A stretch of 64,000 nucleotides of DNA from Bacillota bacterium (lineage in GTDB: Bacteria > Bacillota > Clostridia > Acetivibrionales > DTU013). The stretch lies in NCBI GenBank assembly GCA_023435305.1, contig JAEYRV010000045.1, positions 1 to 64,000 on the forward strand, read 5' to 3'. The notes beneath the pieces are model-generated. The model did not search any database and was not told the origin of the DNA. It saw only the letters and a list, made by a program, of their open reading frames with translations. The number at the start of each line of letters is the position of its first letter. Within the stretch, counting starts at the first letter, position 1. The position numbers and the translations under genes were made by a program. Below, one piece after another: positions 51,421-60,730 of this stretch.

Positions 51421-52755
51421 CTATTTGATGCCCAGTATCTTCTCTGCCAGATCTGCGCCATCGTTTTCAACAATAGTTACTTTCACGTCCAGGCCCGAGC
51501 TCAGCTCCTCAACAGTATAATCGTCCAGAAACAGCTCTTCGCCTGACTTCAGCATGCTTCTTGATATCAGAAGCTCGCTGCCCAATTCCATGCCCTTCAG
51601 TGGTCCATATATGTCCTGACCTGTCAGAAGTCCGGTCACTGTCACATTTTCTCCAAAAAACTCATTTTCTATAGCGAATACCGATATCCTTAAACCATTA
51701 TACCTGTTTTCCAGAGTTTGCGCCATTTTCTTTATATGCTCAGCCGCACACTTCCCTGTGGCAATGCTGACAGTCCTCGGAGCACGTCCCTGCCATTCCC
51801 TGTCAAGCTTTACAGTATTCATCTGCAGGTATTCATCGAACTCATGACACAAAAGAGACATCAGTCCAACACCGTTTTCGATCTGCGGGAAATCCTCATA
51901 TTCGTCATATGGCGGAAGCTTTATGCCCGCCTTTATATAGAATTCATCTGCAAGGTATATCAGTCTGGTGCCATGCTCCCTAAGCAGTCTGTCCTGATGG
52001 GCCGATACCTGCCCTATGACCTCTGCAGCATCGCCTGGGGTAAAGGGTTCAAGCTCGTAAAGTCCTTCCCTCCATTTTGTAAGACCTACAGGAACTGCTG
52101 AAATACTGGATACTCCAGGGTATAGCGCTGACAGCTCATTTATGGTCCTGTCCAGCTGAGGGCCGTCATTTAGTCCCTTGCACAGTACTATCTGCGCATT
52201 AACAGTTATTCCGCCGTCTGTCAGCCTCTTGATCTTCTTGAGCACATCTCCGGCGAACCTGTTGCCGAGCATTTTGACCCGCAGCTCAGGATCTGTAGTA
52301 TGGACAGAAACATTTACCGGAGTCATTCTGTATCGTATGACACGATCGATCTCTTCGTTTTTCATATTGGTCAGTGTTACGTAATTGCCGGTCAGAAAGG
52401 ACAGCCTGGTATCGTCATCCTTAAAGTAGACAGTTTCACGCATACCCTTTGGCAGCTGATCGATAAAGCAAAAGACACATTTATTGGAGCAGTGTCTGGC
52501 TTCGGATATGAGCGGATCCTCAAACTCCAGGCCGAGATCCTCATACTCATCCTTTTCTATATCTATCTCCCATATCTCGCCATTCTTCTTCTCTATTTCA
52601 ACAAGCAGCTCACTGTCGGCAGTTAAAAAACGATAGTCAAATATATCACTGATCTTTTGTCCATTCACACTCAGCAGAATATCTCCCGGCTCTAATCCGG
52701 CATCGTTCGCCGCGCTGTCAGGCAGCACCTTGTCGATCACTATCTTTTTCTTCAT
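51421..52755 (-). CDS. DUF512 family radical SAM-like protein
   Basis: A 444-residue protein with an N-terminal PDZ-like segment (DKVLPDSAANDAGLEPGDILLSVNGQKI, residues 5-32) and a radical-SAM-type cluster CSNKCVFCFIDQLPKGMR near 89-106. The DUF512 domain makes up the C-terminal half (ERTVSIATGK-like VSIATGKCAAEH, then VTGLLTGQDIYGPLKG). Its function is unknown. It is conserved next to der in Clostridia, ten bases away here. Confidence 0.92.
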   Translation of the reverse strand: MKKKIVIDKVLPDSAANDAGLEPGDILLSVNGQKISDIFDYRFLTADSELLVEIEKKNGEIWEIDIEKDEYEDLGLEFEDPLISEARHCSNKCVFCFIDQLPKGMRETVYFKDDDTRLSFLTGNYVTLTNMKNEEIDRVIRYRMTPVNVSVHTTDPELRVKMLGNRFAGDVLKKIKRLTDGGITVNAQIVLCKGLNDGPQLDRTINELSALYPGVSSISAVPVGLTKWREGLYELEPFTPGDAAEVIGQVSAHQDRLLREHGTRLIYLADEFYIKAGIKLPPYDEYEDFPQIENGVGLMSLLCHEFDEYLQMNTVKLDREWQGRAPRTVSIATGKCAAEHIKKMAQTLENRYNGLRISVFAIENEFFGENVTVTGLLTGQDIYGPLKGMELGSELLISRSMLKSGEELFLDDYTVEELSSGLDVKVTIVENDGADLAEKILGIK

Positions 52756-52798
52756 TCATTCCAACCCTTCCTGCACCCATATACCGTCCCACATACTC

Positions 52799-52826
52799 AA
52801 AAAGGCTGTCTTCAACAGACAGCCTC
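52799..52826 (-). terminator. Terminator after rpmF
   Basis: On the minus strand GAGGCTGTCTG-TTGA-AGACAGCCTTTTTGAG. The stem has eight to nine pairs and a T tail. It lies 45 bases past the rpmF stop. Confidence 0.9.
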
Positions 52827-52870
52827 TTTCGTCGATACAGTCAATATCAATTAGCCAAGCTGATTACCTA

Positions 52871-53056
52871 TTACTTTGCGTCAGCTTCTTTTATGACTTC
52901 TTTTCCATCATAGTAGCCGCATTCTTTGCATACGATGTGAGGAACTTTCAACGTATGGCACTGCGGGCAGCTTACCAGATTGGGCTGGGTAAGCTTCCAC
53001 TGGGATCTTCTTGCACCGGTTCTGGCTTTGGACCATTTACGTTTTGGGTTTGCCAT
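52871..53056 (-). CDS. rpmF: 50S ribosomal protein L32
   Basis: A 61-residue ribosomal protein with the typical start MANPKRKWSKARTGARRSQW and a zinc ribbon CPQC...CKEC (zinc-binding form). It follows yceD by 28 bases, the conserved yceD-rpmF pair of most bacteria. Confidence 0.98.
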   Translation of the reverse strand: MANPKRKWSKARTGARRSQWKLTQPNLVSCPQCHTLKVPHIVCKECGYYDGKEVIKEADAK

Positions 53057-53084
53057 ATTCTAACACCTCCCTGATAAGCGTATA

Positions 53085-53582
53085 TCACGATTGTTCAAAA
53101 AATTTGTTCAGACCTTCCATGCGAGGATCTATCGAATCATCGACACATCCGCACTGAACCTCGTTCAGATTTCCACCGCATTTGCTGCATAATCCCCTGC
53201 ATTGGTCGGAACACAAATGCTTCATCGGAAGGTTCAAAATAATATTATCATTGAGCGCCCTGCTTATGTCAAGTATTTTTCCTTCAAAAGGATACATTTC
53301 AGTCTCTCCGGCATCCGCGCTGTTGATGAAATCCTCTTTCATCTGCAGCTTCAGCGCCTTCCTGACTTCACCAAGACATCTGTAGCATTCGCTTTTGTAA
53401 CCGGCATCAAGATGCCCGTCGAGATGCAGGATACCGTTATTATTGGTGAGGGTTCCGGAAAAGCTGATGTCTCCATCGATCATGCAGCCCTCAGCCGGCT
53501 CTCTTTCAGGCGGCTCTCCAATAAATTCAAGCTTCATTGAAGCGCCGTTGTTCCTAATAATATCTGAAATATCAAACTTCAT
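53085..53582 (-). CDS. YceD/DUF177 family protein
   Basis: From the ATG at 53582 (GAGGGG upstream; an in-frame start at 53609 is less likely) the protein has 165 residues. It has the DUF177 pattern: SGTLTNNNGILHLDGHLDAGYKSECYRCL, then the C-terminal cysteine cluster CSDQCRGLCSKCGGNLNEVQCGC. The family is linked to 23S rRNA accumulation in bacteria and plants. It is cotranscribed with rpmF. Confidence 0.92.
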   Translation of the reverse strand: MKFDISDIIRNNGASMKLEFIGEPPEREPAEGCMIDGDISFSGTLTNNNGILHLDGHLDAGYKSECYRCLGEVRKALKLQMKEDFINSADAGETEMYPFEGKILDISRALNDNIILNLPMKHLCSDQCRGLCSKCGGNLNEVQCGCVDDSIDPRMEGLNKFFEQS

Positions 53583-53648
53583 AAACGATACCCCTCGAAT
53601 TCGCGACAAATGATATTATACTAACTAATACCAGTATTGTCAAGGCTA

Positions 53649-54845
53649 TTATTTAGCTGCCAGCTTCAGTGTTTCCCTTGCTATTGCAAGCTCCTCGTTG
53701 GTCGGTATGACAAGGGTCCTTACCTTTGCGTCCGGAGTGCTGATGTCCATTTCGATGCCCTTGACCTTGTTCTTTTCGGGATCTATGCTGATACCAAAGA
53801 AATCCAGGTTTTTAGTGGACATCCCGCGAACCAGCGGATTATTTTCACCGATTCCTGCAGTAAATACAACAGCATCCACACCGTTCATGACGGCGGTATA
53901 TTTACCAATATACTTTCTTACTCTGTAGCAGAATATTTCAAGGGCCAGCTTCGCTCTGTCATTGCCTTCCTCGACAGCTGTCTCAAGGTCTCTGAAATCA
54001 CTGCTAACTCCTGATATGCCCAGTACTCCTGATTTCTTGTTAAGGTATTCATCAATGTCCTTCAGGCCCATTTTCTTGGTTTCCATCAGATACTTGACCA
54101 CAGCCGGGTCGATAGTGCCGCTTCTGGTGCCCATTGCCAGGCCGTCCAGGGGAGTGAAGCCCATACTGGTCTCTACGGATTTTCCGTATTCGACGGCGCA
54201 TATGCTGGCTCCGTTGCCAAGATGGCAGGTGATGAGCTTGAGCTCCTCAATGGGCTTCCCAAGCATTTCGGCTGCTCTTTGTGCAACATATTTATGTGAT
54301 GTACCATGGAATCCATATTTTCTTACACCATGATTCTCATACATATCATACGGTATGGCATACACATATGCATATTGCGGGATCGTCTGATGGAATGCAG
54401 TGTCAAATACAGCTACCATGGGTGTATTCGGCATTAGGTGCTGGCATGCTTCGATTCCGATAATATTCGGCGGATTGTGGAGCGGTGCCAGATCGATGCA
54501 GTCTTTGATCGCCTGCATTACAGCTTCATCTATTATTACAGACTCGTGGAATTTTTCACCGCCATGGACTATACGATGTCCGACAGCAGATATTTCCGAC
54601 ATGTCGTTTATTACGCCTGTCTTCTTATCAGTCAACACTTCTATGACCTTTTTTATTGCGCTCTTATGACTTGTCAGGTCAACTTCGATCACAATGGTGT
54701 CACTGCCGGTCTTTGAATGCTTGATAAATGAATTGTCGATCCCTATCCTGTCGCAAAGTCCTTTTGCAAGGACTGCTTCATTTTCCATATCGATCAGCTG
54801 ATATTTCAGCGATGAGCTTCCTGTATTAATAACTAGAATTTTCAT
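53649..54845 (-). CDS. ackA: Acetate kinase
   Basis: Converts acetyl phosphate and ADP to acetate and ATP, the main fermentative ATP step. The 398-residue protein has the phosphate motif VINTGSSSLKYQLID at the N-terminus, RIVHGGEKF, DTAFHQTIP, YGFHGTSHKYVA, ITCHLGNGAS, GTRSGTIDPAVV and VFTAGIGENNP. It follows pta by 13 bases, so the two work as one pathway unit. Confidence 0.98.
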   Translation of the reverse strand: MKILVINTGSSSLKYQLIDMENEAVLAKGLCDRIGIDNSFIKHSKTGSDTIVIEVDLTSHKSAIKKVIEVLTDKKTGVINDMSEISAVGHRIVHGGEKFHESVIIDEAVMQAIKDCIDLAPLHNPPNIIGIEACQHLMPNTPMVAVFDTAFHQTIPQYAYVYAIPYDMYENHGVRKYGFHGTSHKYVAQRAAEMLGKPIEELKLITCHLGNGASICAVEYGKSVETSMGFTPLDGLAMGTRSGTIDPAVVKYLMETKKMGLKDIDEYLNKKSGVLGISGVSSDFRDLETAVEEGNDRAKLALEIFCYRVRKYIGKYTAVMNGVDAVVFTAGIGENNPLVRGMSTKNLDFFGISIDPEKNKVKGIEMDISTPDAKVRTLVIPTNEELAIARETLKLAAK

Positions 54846-54858
54846 ATTACATGCTCCT

Positions 54859-55851
54859 TCATTTAGATTGTGCCTGCACTGATGTAATAGCTACGACACC
54901 GACTATATCCTCTGCCGAGCATCCTCTTGAGAGGTCATTGACAGGCTTTGCAATACCCTGTGTGATTGGTCCGTAGGCTTCTGCCTTAGCAAGCCTCTGT
55001 GTAAGCTTGTATGCGATATTCCCGCAGTTCAGGTCAGGGAATACGAGAACATTAGCCTTGCCTGCGACAGGGCTGCCTTTGGCTTTTGATGCGCCTACTG
55101 ACGGCACGATCGCAGCATCGGCCTGAAGCTCACCATCAAGCAGCAGATCCGGAGCTTTCTCCTTAGCCAGTCTGGTTGCATCTATTACCTTCTGTGTCAG
55201 CTCGCTCTTGGCACTGCCATAGGAGGAATATGAAAGCATTGCCACGACAGGCTCATCCTGCACCAGAGTTTTAAAGGATTTCGCAGATGAAATGGCGATC
55301 TCGGACAGCTCGTCCGCATTGGGGTTTTCCACAAGACCGCTGTCTGCATATATAAAGGCTCCATTGCTTCCGTATTCACAATCAGGCACTACCATTACAA
55401 AGAAGGCCGAAACCAGCTTTGTGCCGGGGGCGGTTTTCAATATCTGCAGCGCAGGCCTGAGGGTATCCGCTGTTGAGTGCACAGCTCCGGAAACCATTCC
55501 GTCCGCATCGCCCATCTTTACCATCATAACTCCCCAGTAAAGCTCGTCCTTTATGATTTCACGGGCTTTTTCAGGGGTCATTCCCTTTGCTTTTCTCAGC
55601 TCATAGAGAGCATCTGCATATTTTTCAAAATCCGGTGAGGTTTCCGGATCGATGATCCTGGCCTTAGAAATATCCAGTTCTCCTGCCAGCTTGCTGATCT
55701 CATTCTCCTTGCCGACAAGCACTATGTTGGCTATACCTCTTTCCTGCACCAATGCTGCAGCCTTGATCGTCCTTATATCAGAACTTTCAGGTAGTACGAT
55801 CGTTTTGATATCATTTCTTGCGCGTTCACTGATCTGTTCAAGAAAATTCAA
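54859..55851 (-). CDS. pta: Phosphate acetyltransferase
   Basis: Transfers acetyl from CoA to phosphate. The 330-residue short-form Pta has the family segments IVLPESSDIRTIKAA, MVKMGDADGMVSGAVHSTADTLRPALQI, LSYSSYGSAKSE, DGELQADAAIVPSVGA, VLVFPDLNCGNIAYKLTQRLA and GPITQGIAKPVNDLSRGC. It is the first gene of pta-ackA. Confidence 0.98.
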   Translation of the reverse strand: MNFLEQISERARNDIKTIVLPESSDIRTIKAAALVQERGIANIVLVGKENEISKLAGELDISKARIIDPETSPDFEKYADALYELRKAKGMTPEKAREIIKDELYWGVMMVKMGDADGMVSGAVHSTADTLRPALQILKTAPGTKLVSAFFVMVVPDCEYGSNGAFIYADSGLVENPNADELSEIAISSAKSFKTLVQDEPVVAMLSYSSYGSAKSELTQKVIDATRLAKEKAPDLLLDGELQADAAIVPSVGASKAKGSPVAGKANVLVFPDLNCGNIAYKLTQRLAKAEAYGPITQGIAKPVNDLSRGCSAEDIVGVVAITSVQAQSK

Positions 55852-56085
55852 CTAAAAGACCCCTTTCACATTATAAATTGAATAACATTATTTTACCCCG
55901 TTTTCAGAAGTATACACAAATCAATAATATGACCTGATGCTAACATCTGATTATATCAAGCATTCAAGCCATGTCTATTATATACAAAACGTTTATTGTA
56001 TACAAGATTCGATTTTAAAAAATATGTCGTATGCAGACTTTAATACGACAAACATTAGAAATGTATGCTTCTTTTATAATGTGGA

Positions 56086-57501
56086 TCAGTGTTTGAAGGT
56101 CATTATGAATGAGGTTTTATATGCGGCATCCGGGTCATATTCCAGCTTTAAAGTGCCGTTATGCCTTTCAATGATCTTCTTTGCTATAGCAAGCCCCAAC
56201 CCCGTTCCGTTGCTGCTCCTTGAGGCGTCCCCCCTCACGAACGGATCGAATATGGTATCCCGTAGATTTTCCGGGATCCCTGCTCCGTCATCGGCTATGG
56301 TGATGGTGATCTGACCTGATATATCGGTCAACCCTGCATATATCGTTGTTCCGGGCTGATTGTGACGTATTGCGTTTCCAAGGATATTCGAGACTGCCCT
56401 GGACATCTCCTTCCTGTCAAAGCTTAGCATGACGGTTTCTTCGGGTATATTAAGATCAAGCTGCATACCCTTATCCTCGATCTGATCATAGTGTTCTGCA
56501 GCCATATTCCTGAGAAATTCGGCGATATCTGCATCTTCAGCAGCCATTACAGCATTTGTCTGATCAAGCTTGGCAATCTCGAACAGATCCTCGATCATGT
56601 CTGAGACATACAGTGATTTGCTGTAAATGGCTTCGATATACCTCCGTTTTTTTTCTTCATCGCTGACCATATTTTCCGCCAGCGCCTTGCTATACCCTCC
56701 AATGACTGTCATGGGTGTCTTCAGGTCGTGTGATATATCAATGAACATACGGTTCCTGGCTTCCTCCAGTCTGGCCTTTTCCCTTTGTGCTGACTCAAGC
56801 CTCTCAGCCATGTCATTGAATGCATCTCGTATCTGAAGGAACTCATTCTCTGCCTTGAAATCCATACGGGTATCCAATCTCCCCGCCATCAGCTCACGCA
56901 GAGAGGCTGTAATGTTGTCAAGAGGTCTGCTTATCTTTACAGCTGTCCATTTACTATAGAAAAAAATATTCAATGAAAAAAGCAGCAGGAATAACAGCAG
57001 TGATATGAAAAATATAGTCAAAAACTTATTGGTCACAGGAAGAGGCGCATTGATAAGGTTTAGCTGCAGATCTACATTTTCCTCCGGCAGGATCGCAAGA
57101 CAGGTATATTCCTTGCCATCAGCTGCCCTGAAGGTGCTGGCTGTACAGAACCAGCCGCTGCCGCCGGCTCCCCGGTAGCTCAGCATCTCATAAAGCCTGT
57201 AGCTGCTGTAGCTTTCCTCGGCTGTCTTTTTATCACCCTTTACATAAACTACGTTGTTCTCCTGATCGAGTATTTCCACCCAGCCGCCTATAATGGCTAA
57301 ATCAGAGATATCAATACTCTCATAATCAGTTTTGGCTAACAAATCAGCAGTCAATGATGGAAAAGGTTCATCAGACATAGCTCCTGAAAGGGATAAGCCC
57401 AAAAACACAGCGGACAGCAGCCCGGCTCCCAGCATGATGACAACAAACACCACATAATTCTTCAAAAGTGTGCCATGCAGGTTTCTGATCTTCATCATCA
57501 T
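56086..57501 (-). CDS. HAMP-containing sensor histidine kinase of the ABC/peptidase operon
   Basis: A 471-residue kinase with two membrane segments (NYVVFVVIMLGAGLLSAVFLGLS near the N-terminus; FLTIFFISLLLFLLLFSLNIFF at about 160-182) enclosing an extracellular sensor of about 120 residues. HAMP follows, then HisKA with the phospho-acceptor His in MFIDISHDLKTPMTVIGGYS. The HATPase ends FVRGDASRSSNGTGLGLAIAKKI. It overlaps the regulator gene by four bases and is the last gene of the operon. Confidence 0.94.
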   Translation of the reverse strand: MMMKIRNLHGTLLKNYVVFVVIMLGAGLLSAVFLGLSLSGAMSDEPFPSLTADLLAKTDYESIDISDLAIIGGWVEILDQENNVVYVKGDKKTAEESYSSYRLYEMLSYRGAGGSGWFCTASTFRAADGKEYTCLAILPEENVDLQLNLINAPLPVTNKFLTIFFISLLLFLLLFSLNIFFYSKWTAVKISRPLDNITASLRELMAGRLDTRMDFKAENEFLQIRDAFNDMAERLESAQREKARLEEARNRMFIDISHDLKTPMTVIGGYSKALAENMVSDEEKKRRYIEAIYSKSLYVSDMIEDLFEIAKLDQTNAVMAAEDADIAEFLRNMAAEHYDQIEDKGMQLDLNIPEETVMLSFDRKEMSRAVSNILGNAIRHNQPGTTIYAGLTDISGQITITIADDGAGIPENLRDTIFDPFVRGDASRSSNGTGLGLAIAKKIIERHNGTLKLEYDPDAAYKTSFIMTFKH

Positions 57502-58214
57502 TTCCCCTTTTCAAATCTGTAGCCAAGTCCTCTGATCGTTTTCAGGTATTCGGGATTTCTCGGATCATTTTCGATCTTGTCCCTGAGTCTGCTGATGTGG
57601 ACCATGATGGTATTGTCATCGCTCTCATAAAAGCCCCCATCCCACACATGCTCATATATGCGGCTTTTGGTGAATACCTTCCCGCGGTTTTCCATCAGCA
57701 GATTGAGTATTTTAAACTCTATCGCAGTCAATGGTATATCAGTACCGTTTTTTGTGAGGCTGCAGCTTGCTCTGTCCAGCACCAGCTCTCCTGCAGTGAT
57801 CCTGTCTGCAGCCACAGCCGAGGAGGCATTCAGCCTGTAATATCTCCTTAACTGCGCCTGCACTCTTGCAGTGATTTCCAACGGATTGAAGGGTTTTGTG
57901 ATATAATCGTCGGCGCCAAGATCAAGCCCCAGTATCTTGCCGCTGTCATCGCTCCTGGCAGACAGGATAATGATCGGTATGCTGCTGTCCTTGCGTATTT
58001 CCTTGACCAGAGTATACCCGTCCATTTCAGGCATCATGATATCCAGAACAGCAGCATCGACCTTCATGCCTGCTCCCTGGAGCAAGTTCAGCGCTTCCCT
58101 GCCGTTATAGGCACATACCACGCTAAAGCCGGCATTCTCAAGATACAGGCTCAATATATCCACGATCTCCCTTTCGTCATCAGCCAGCAGGATCGTATAC
58201 TTCATTTCCTCCAT
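57498..58214 (-). CDS. OmpR-type response regulator of the ABC/peptidase operon
   Basis: A 238-residue regulator with receiver acidic residues in LADDERE, phospho-acceptor Asp at about 58 (AAVLDIMMPEMDGYTLV) and Lys in DYITKPFNP. The C-terminal winged helix covers LTAIEFKILNLLMENRGKVF to TIMVHISRLRDKIENDPRNP. It overlaps the metallopeptidase-like gene by 35 bases. Four 11-bp direct repeats upstream of the operon are the natural binding-site candidate. Confidence 0.94.
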   Translation of the reverse strand: MEEMKYTILLADDEREIVDILSLYLENAGFSVVCAYNGREALNLLQGAGMKVDAAVLDIMMPEMDGYTLVKEIRKDSSIPIIILSARSDDSGKILGLDLGADDYITKPFNPLEITARVQAQLRRYYRLNASSAVAADRITAGELVLDRASCSLTKNGTDIPLTAIEFKILNLLMENRGKVFTKSRIYEHVWDGGFYESDDNTIMVHISRLRDKIENDPRNPEYLKTIRGLGYRFEKGK

Positions 58215-59199
58215 CCTCTAAACCCTCCGAAGCATTTTTCAGCATCCCGGCCAGCGTATGGCCGCCGGAAAACAGTTCATCCTTCCAGCCCGGGCAAATC
58301 CTGTCCAAAAGCATGCACATGCCCATGCCGCTCCTGTAATATTTCTCCTTTCCGGGTACAGTTTCCTGCAACGACGACAAATATTGCTCATACAATCCAC
58401 TGTCGGAAAGCGCCAGAGCTGTTTTTGACTCAGTGTACCTGGCTGTACCCTCCAGAAGCTCCATCATATCGATGTACCGGCCTGTCATTTCACCCTTCTC
58501 CTCCCCAGCCTTCAAGCGGAATGCAGCAAGCGTTTCTTCCCTTGCTTTGATATATTCGCGTAAATCATCAGCCTCAACCTCTTCATTCTCAGATACAACC
58601 AGCCGATGCAACAGCTCGGCCTGCTTCTTGTAAAGTCCTTGTATTGAGGTATCCGTTTCAAGCTCTGTAATCATCGCTTCCATATCCGTCTCATCCAAAT
58701 CCGCCATATCCATGATCTGTGTCTCATAACGGCTCAACTGAAGGGCGTGCATCGTTTCATGGTACAGCAATGCAACATATTGGTTGTCCGGTATCTTTTT
58801 GCTGTCAATGGAAAACTGGCCGATCAGGAAGTTCTCACCGCCCGCCGAGAAGCCCTCCATTATTTGTCCAAGGGAGTCCATTTCGGATTTACAGGGCATG
58901 AAAACATTGATAGTGTCACCTGCCGGATATGCAGTGCATGCGATGACAGGCAGAACAGGCTTCCTTCTTTCTGTGTTGCCATTAAAAAGCACATACTCTG
59001 TGTTGCCTTTCCGCAGCGCCACAGGATAATCGCTTATTCCAAGGCCGGGCCAGATACTCTCTGATCTGCCGTCCTCGAGTGAACATGCCATATCGTACAG
59101 TTCATGATCCTTTTGCGGCAGTCCTGCCAATGAGGTTATCAAAACACCGGCTGCCAGTATGATACCTGTAAGTATATATACTATTTTAAATGTTTTCAT
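58180..59199 (-). CDS. Membrane-anchored HExxH putative metallopeptidase
   Basis: A 339-residue protein with an N-terminal signal/anchor (IVYILTGIILAAGVLITSLAG). It carries a zinc-peptidase signature, HETMH at 147-151 in VALLYHETMHALQL. A plausible third ligand is Glu250 in MMELLEGTARYTES, as in gluzincins. I do not recognise a named family. It sits between the exporter permease gene (two bases away) and the two-component genes. It may process the exported substrate or a signal; that is inference. Confidence 0.78.
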   Translation of the reverse strand: MKTFKIVYILTGIILAAGVLITSLAGLPQKDHELYDMACSLEDGRSESIWPGLGISDYPVALRKGNTEYVLFNGNTERRKPVLPVIACTAYPAGDTINVFMPCKSEMDSLGQIMEGFSAGGENFLIGQFSIDSKKIPDNQYVALLYHETMHALQLSRYETQIMDMADLDETDMEAMITELETDTSIQGLYKKQAELLHRLVVSENEEVEADDLREYIKAREETLAAFRLKAGEEKGEMTGRYIDMMELLEGTARYTESKTALALSDSGLYEQYLSSLQETVPGKEKYYRSGMGMCMLLDRICPGWKDELFSGGHTLAGMLKNASEGLEDGGNEVYDPAG

Positions 59200-59200
59200 T

Positions 59201-59959
59201 TCAAACCTCCCTTCTGAAAACGACGAATGTCAGTGTTAAAATGACATAAAGCTGCAGCAGCGATACAAATAATGGTTTTGGATCCAGCGGCATGAAAGTC
59301 AGCGCATTGGATGCCTGCTGCTGCACTGCGGAGAAATCAGGGATAAAAAGCATTACTGCCTTTGCCAATACGGCTCCGAACCCCTCTGTCGTTCCGACAA
59401 GGGTATCCAGGACACCATGCAGTATTCCCATCACATATATGATCAGGCCGAAGATACCTGTTATGTATACCGGCAGTTTTATGCTCAGCACACTTACTGC
59501 AGCGCTCAAAAGCATGGTGTTGATGCTCATTATCAAAATACAAAGGAAGGTGGGCAGAAACAGCCCGATTTTCCCGTGAGCGGCAGTAAAAATGAGCAAT
59601 GATACATACAGCGACAGCATACAGAAAACGCTGGCAAGCATATTGCCTGCAGTAAGTGAAAACATGTACTGCCATGGTTTGATGCCTCTTATCAGCACAA
59701 GGTGAGTAGTTTTTCTCTCGAACTCATTGGGTATGGTCTGGAGAGACACCATGACTGCAAGAAGGCTCGAAATAAAGCCTATTATTGACAGAGCGACCGG
59801 GACCATTGGTTCAAATCCGGTGATCTTTCTGCCATTTATCGTCAGATTCCCGTTTCCTGTAGTGATCAGCAGCATTAGGATCATGCCGATAATACCTACC
59901 ACGTAAAAAGTCTTGCTTCGGATCCGTTCACTGAACGTATTGCGTATCAGAGCCAGCAT
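59201..59959 (-). CDS. ABC transporter permease (ABC-2 type)
   Basis: From the ATG at 59959 (GGAGG upstream; the frame extends to 60091 inside the ATPase gene) the protein has 252 residues. It starts MLALIRNTFSERIRSKTFYV and has about six membrane segments, including VALSIIGFISSLLAVMVSLQTIPNEFERKT, which holds the conserved Glu of ABC-2 permeases. It overlaps the ATPase gene by 32 bases. Two copies or a homodimer would form the channel. Confidence 0.87.
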   Translation of the reverse strand: MLALIRNTFSERIRSKTFYVVGIIGMILMLLITTGNGNLTINGRKITGFEPMVPVALSIIGFISSLLAVMVSLQTIPNEFERKTTHLVLIRGIKPWQYMFSLTAGNMLASVFCMLSLYVSLLIFTAAHGKIGLFLPTFLCILIMSINTMLLSAAVSVLSIKLPVYITGIFGLIIYVMGILHGVLDTLVGTTEGFGAVLAKAVMLFIPDFSAVQQQASNALTFMPLDPKPLFVSLLQLYVILTLTFVVFRREV

Positions 59960-60644
59960 GTACTCCACCTCCCACAGCTTTAACAAACAACTCCTCAAGG
60001 CTGGTGCCGTATAGCTCCCGTTTGAGCACCTGACCAGCCAGTCTGCCGTTTGTAATGAATATTGTCCTGTCTGCGATTTTTTCGACATCACTGAGTATAT
60101 GAGAATTGAATATGATTGTTTTTCCCTCGCCCTTTAGCTCATTTACCAGCTGCAGCATTTCAATGCGCCCGACGGCATCGAGTCCGGAGGTCGGTTCATC
60201 CAGAATGAGCAGTTCAGGATCGCCGAGCAGCGCCTGTCCAAAGGCAAGCCTCTGCAGCATGCCCTTAGAATAATTCTTTATTTTTTTGTCTGATGCATTG
60301 GATATTCCGGTGAGTTCCAGCAGTTTGCCGATCTGCAGTCTGGCTTTTTGTTCATCGAGCCTCTGCAATCTGGAATAGAAACGAAGGACCTCATATCCCG
60401 TGAGAAAGGGATGAAAATACGGGGTCTCAGGCGAGTATCCTATCCTGGTATCCTTGTCCATGGCCACATTGCCGCCCGTCGGCCTTGTAAGCCCCAGTAC
60501 CATCTTTATTGTCGTCGTTTTGCCCGCCCCGTTGGGTCCGAGAAGCCCCAGGACCTCTCCCCTCTCCACACTGAAGGAAAGGCCTGCCACTGCTTCCGTG
60601 CCGCCGTAATTCTTGACAAGCTCCCGGCATTCAAGTATTTTCAT
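59928..60644 (-). CDS. ABC transporter ATP-binding protein
   Basis: From the ATG at 60644 (GGAGGTGG upstream) the protein has 238 residues. Walker A is GLLGPNGAGKTTTIK at about 31-45, the signature NYSKGMLQRLAFGQAL and Walker B LLILDEPTSGLDAVGR. It is the CcmA/NatA-type ATPase partner of the overlapping permease gene. It is the first gene behind the 11-bp repeat array. Confidence 0.95.
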   Translation of the reverse strand: MKILECRELVKNYGGTEAVAGLSFSVERGEVLGLLGPNGAGKTTTIKMVLGLTRPTGGNVAMDKDTRIGYSPETPYFHPFLTGYEVLRFYSRLQRLDEQKARLQIGKLLELTGISNASDKKIKNYSKGMLQRLAFGQALLGDPELLILDEPTSGLDAVGRIEMLQLVNELKGEGKTIIFNSHILSDVEKIADRTIFITNGRLAGQVLKRELYGTSLEELFVKAVGGGVHAGSDTQYVQ

Positions 60645-60665
60645 TGCTTCCACCTCCATGATACT

Positions 60666-60720
60666 ATCATAAAGGTCTAAGCTTTAGGTATACTTTACAG
60701 AATCTTAAGATTACCTTAAA
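60666..60720 (-). promoter_or_regulatory. Four 11-bp direct repeats and -10 of the ABC/peptidase/TCS operon
   Basis: On the minus strand four consecutive 11-base units begin at 60720, 60709, 60698 and 60687: TTTAAGGTAAT, CTTAAGATTCT, GTAAAGTATAC and CTAAAGCTTAG, with core TWAAG. TATGAT (60671 to 60666) follows and no normal -35 exists. This is the layout of OmpR-family activator sites replacing the -35. Autoregulation by the operon's own regulator is inferred. Confidence 0.7.
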
Positions 60721-60730
60721 TCCCGATATA

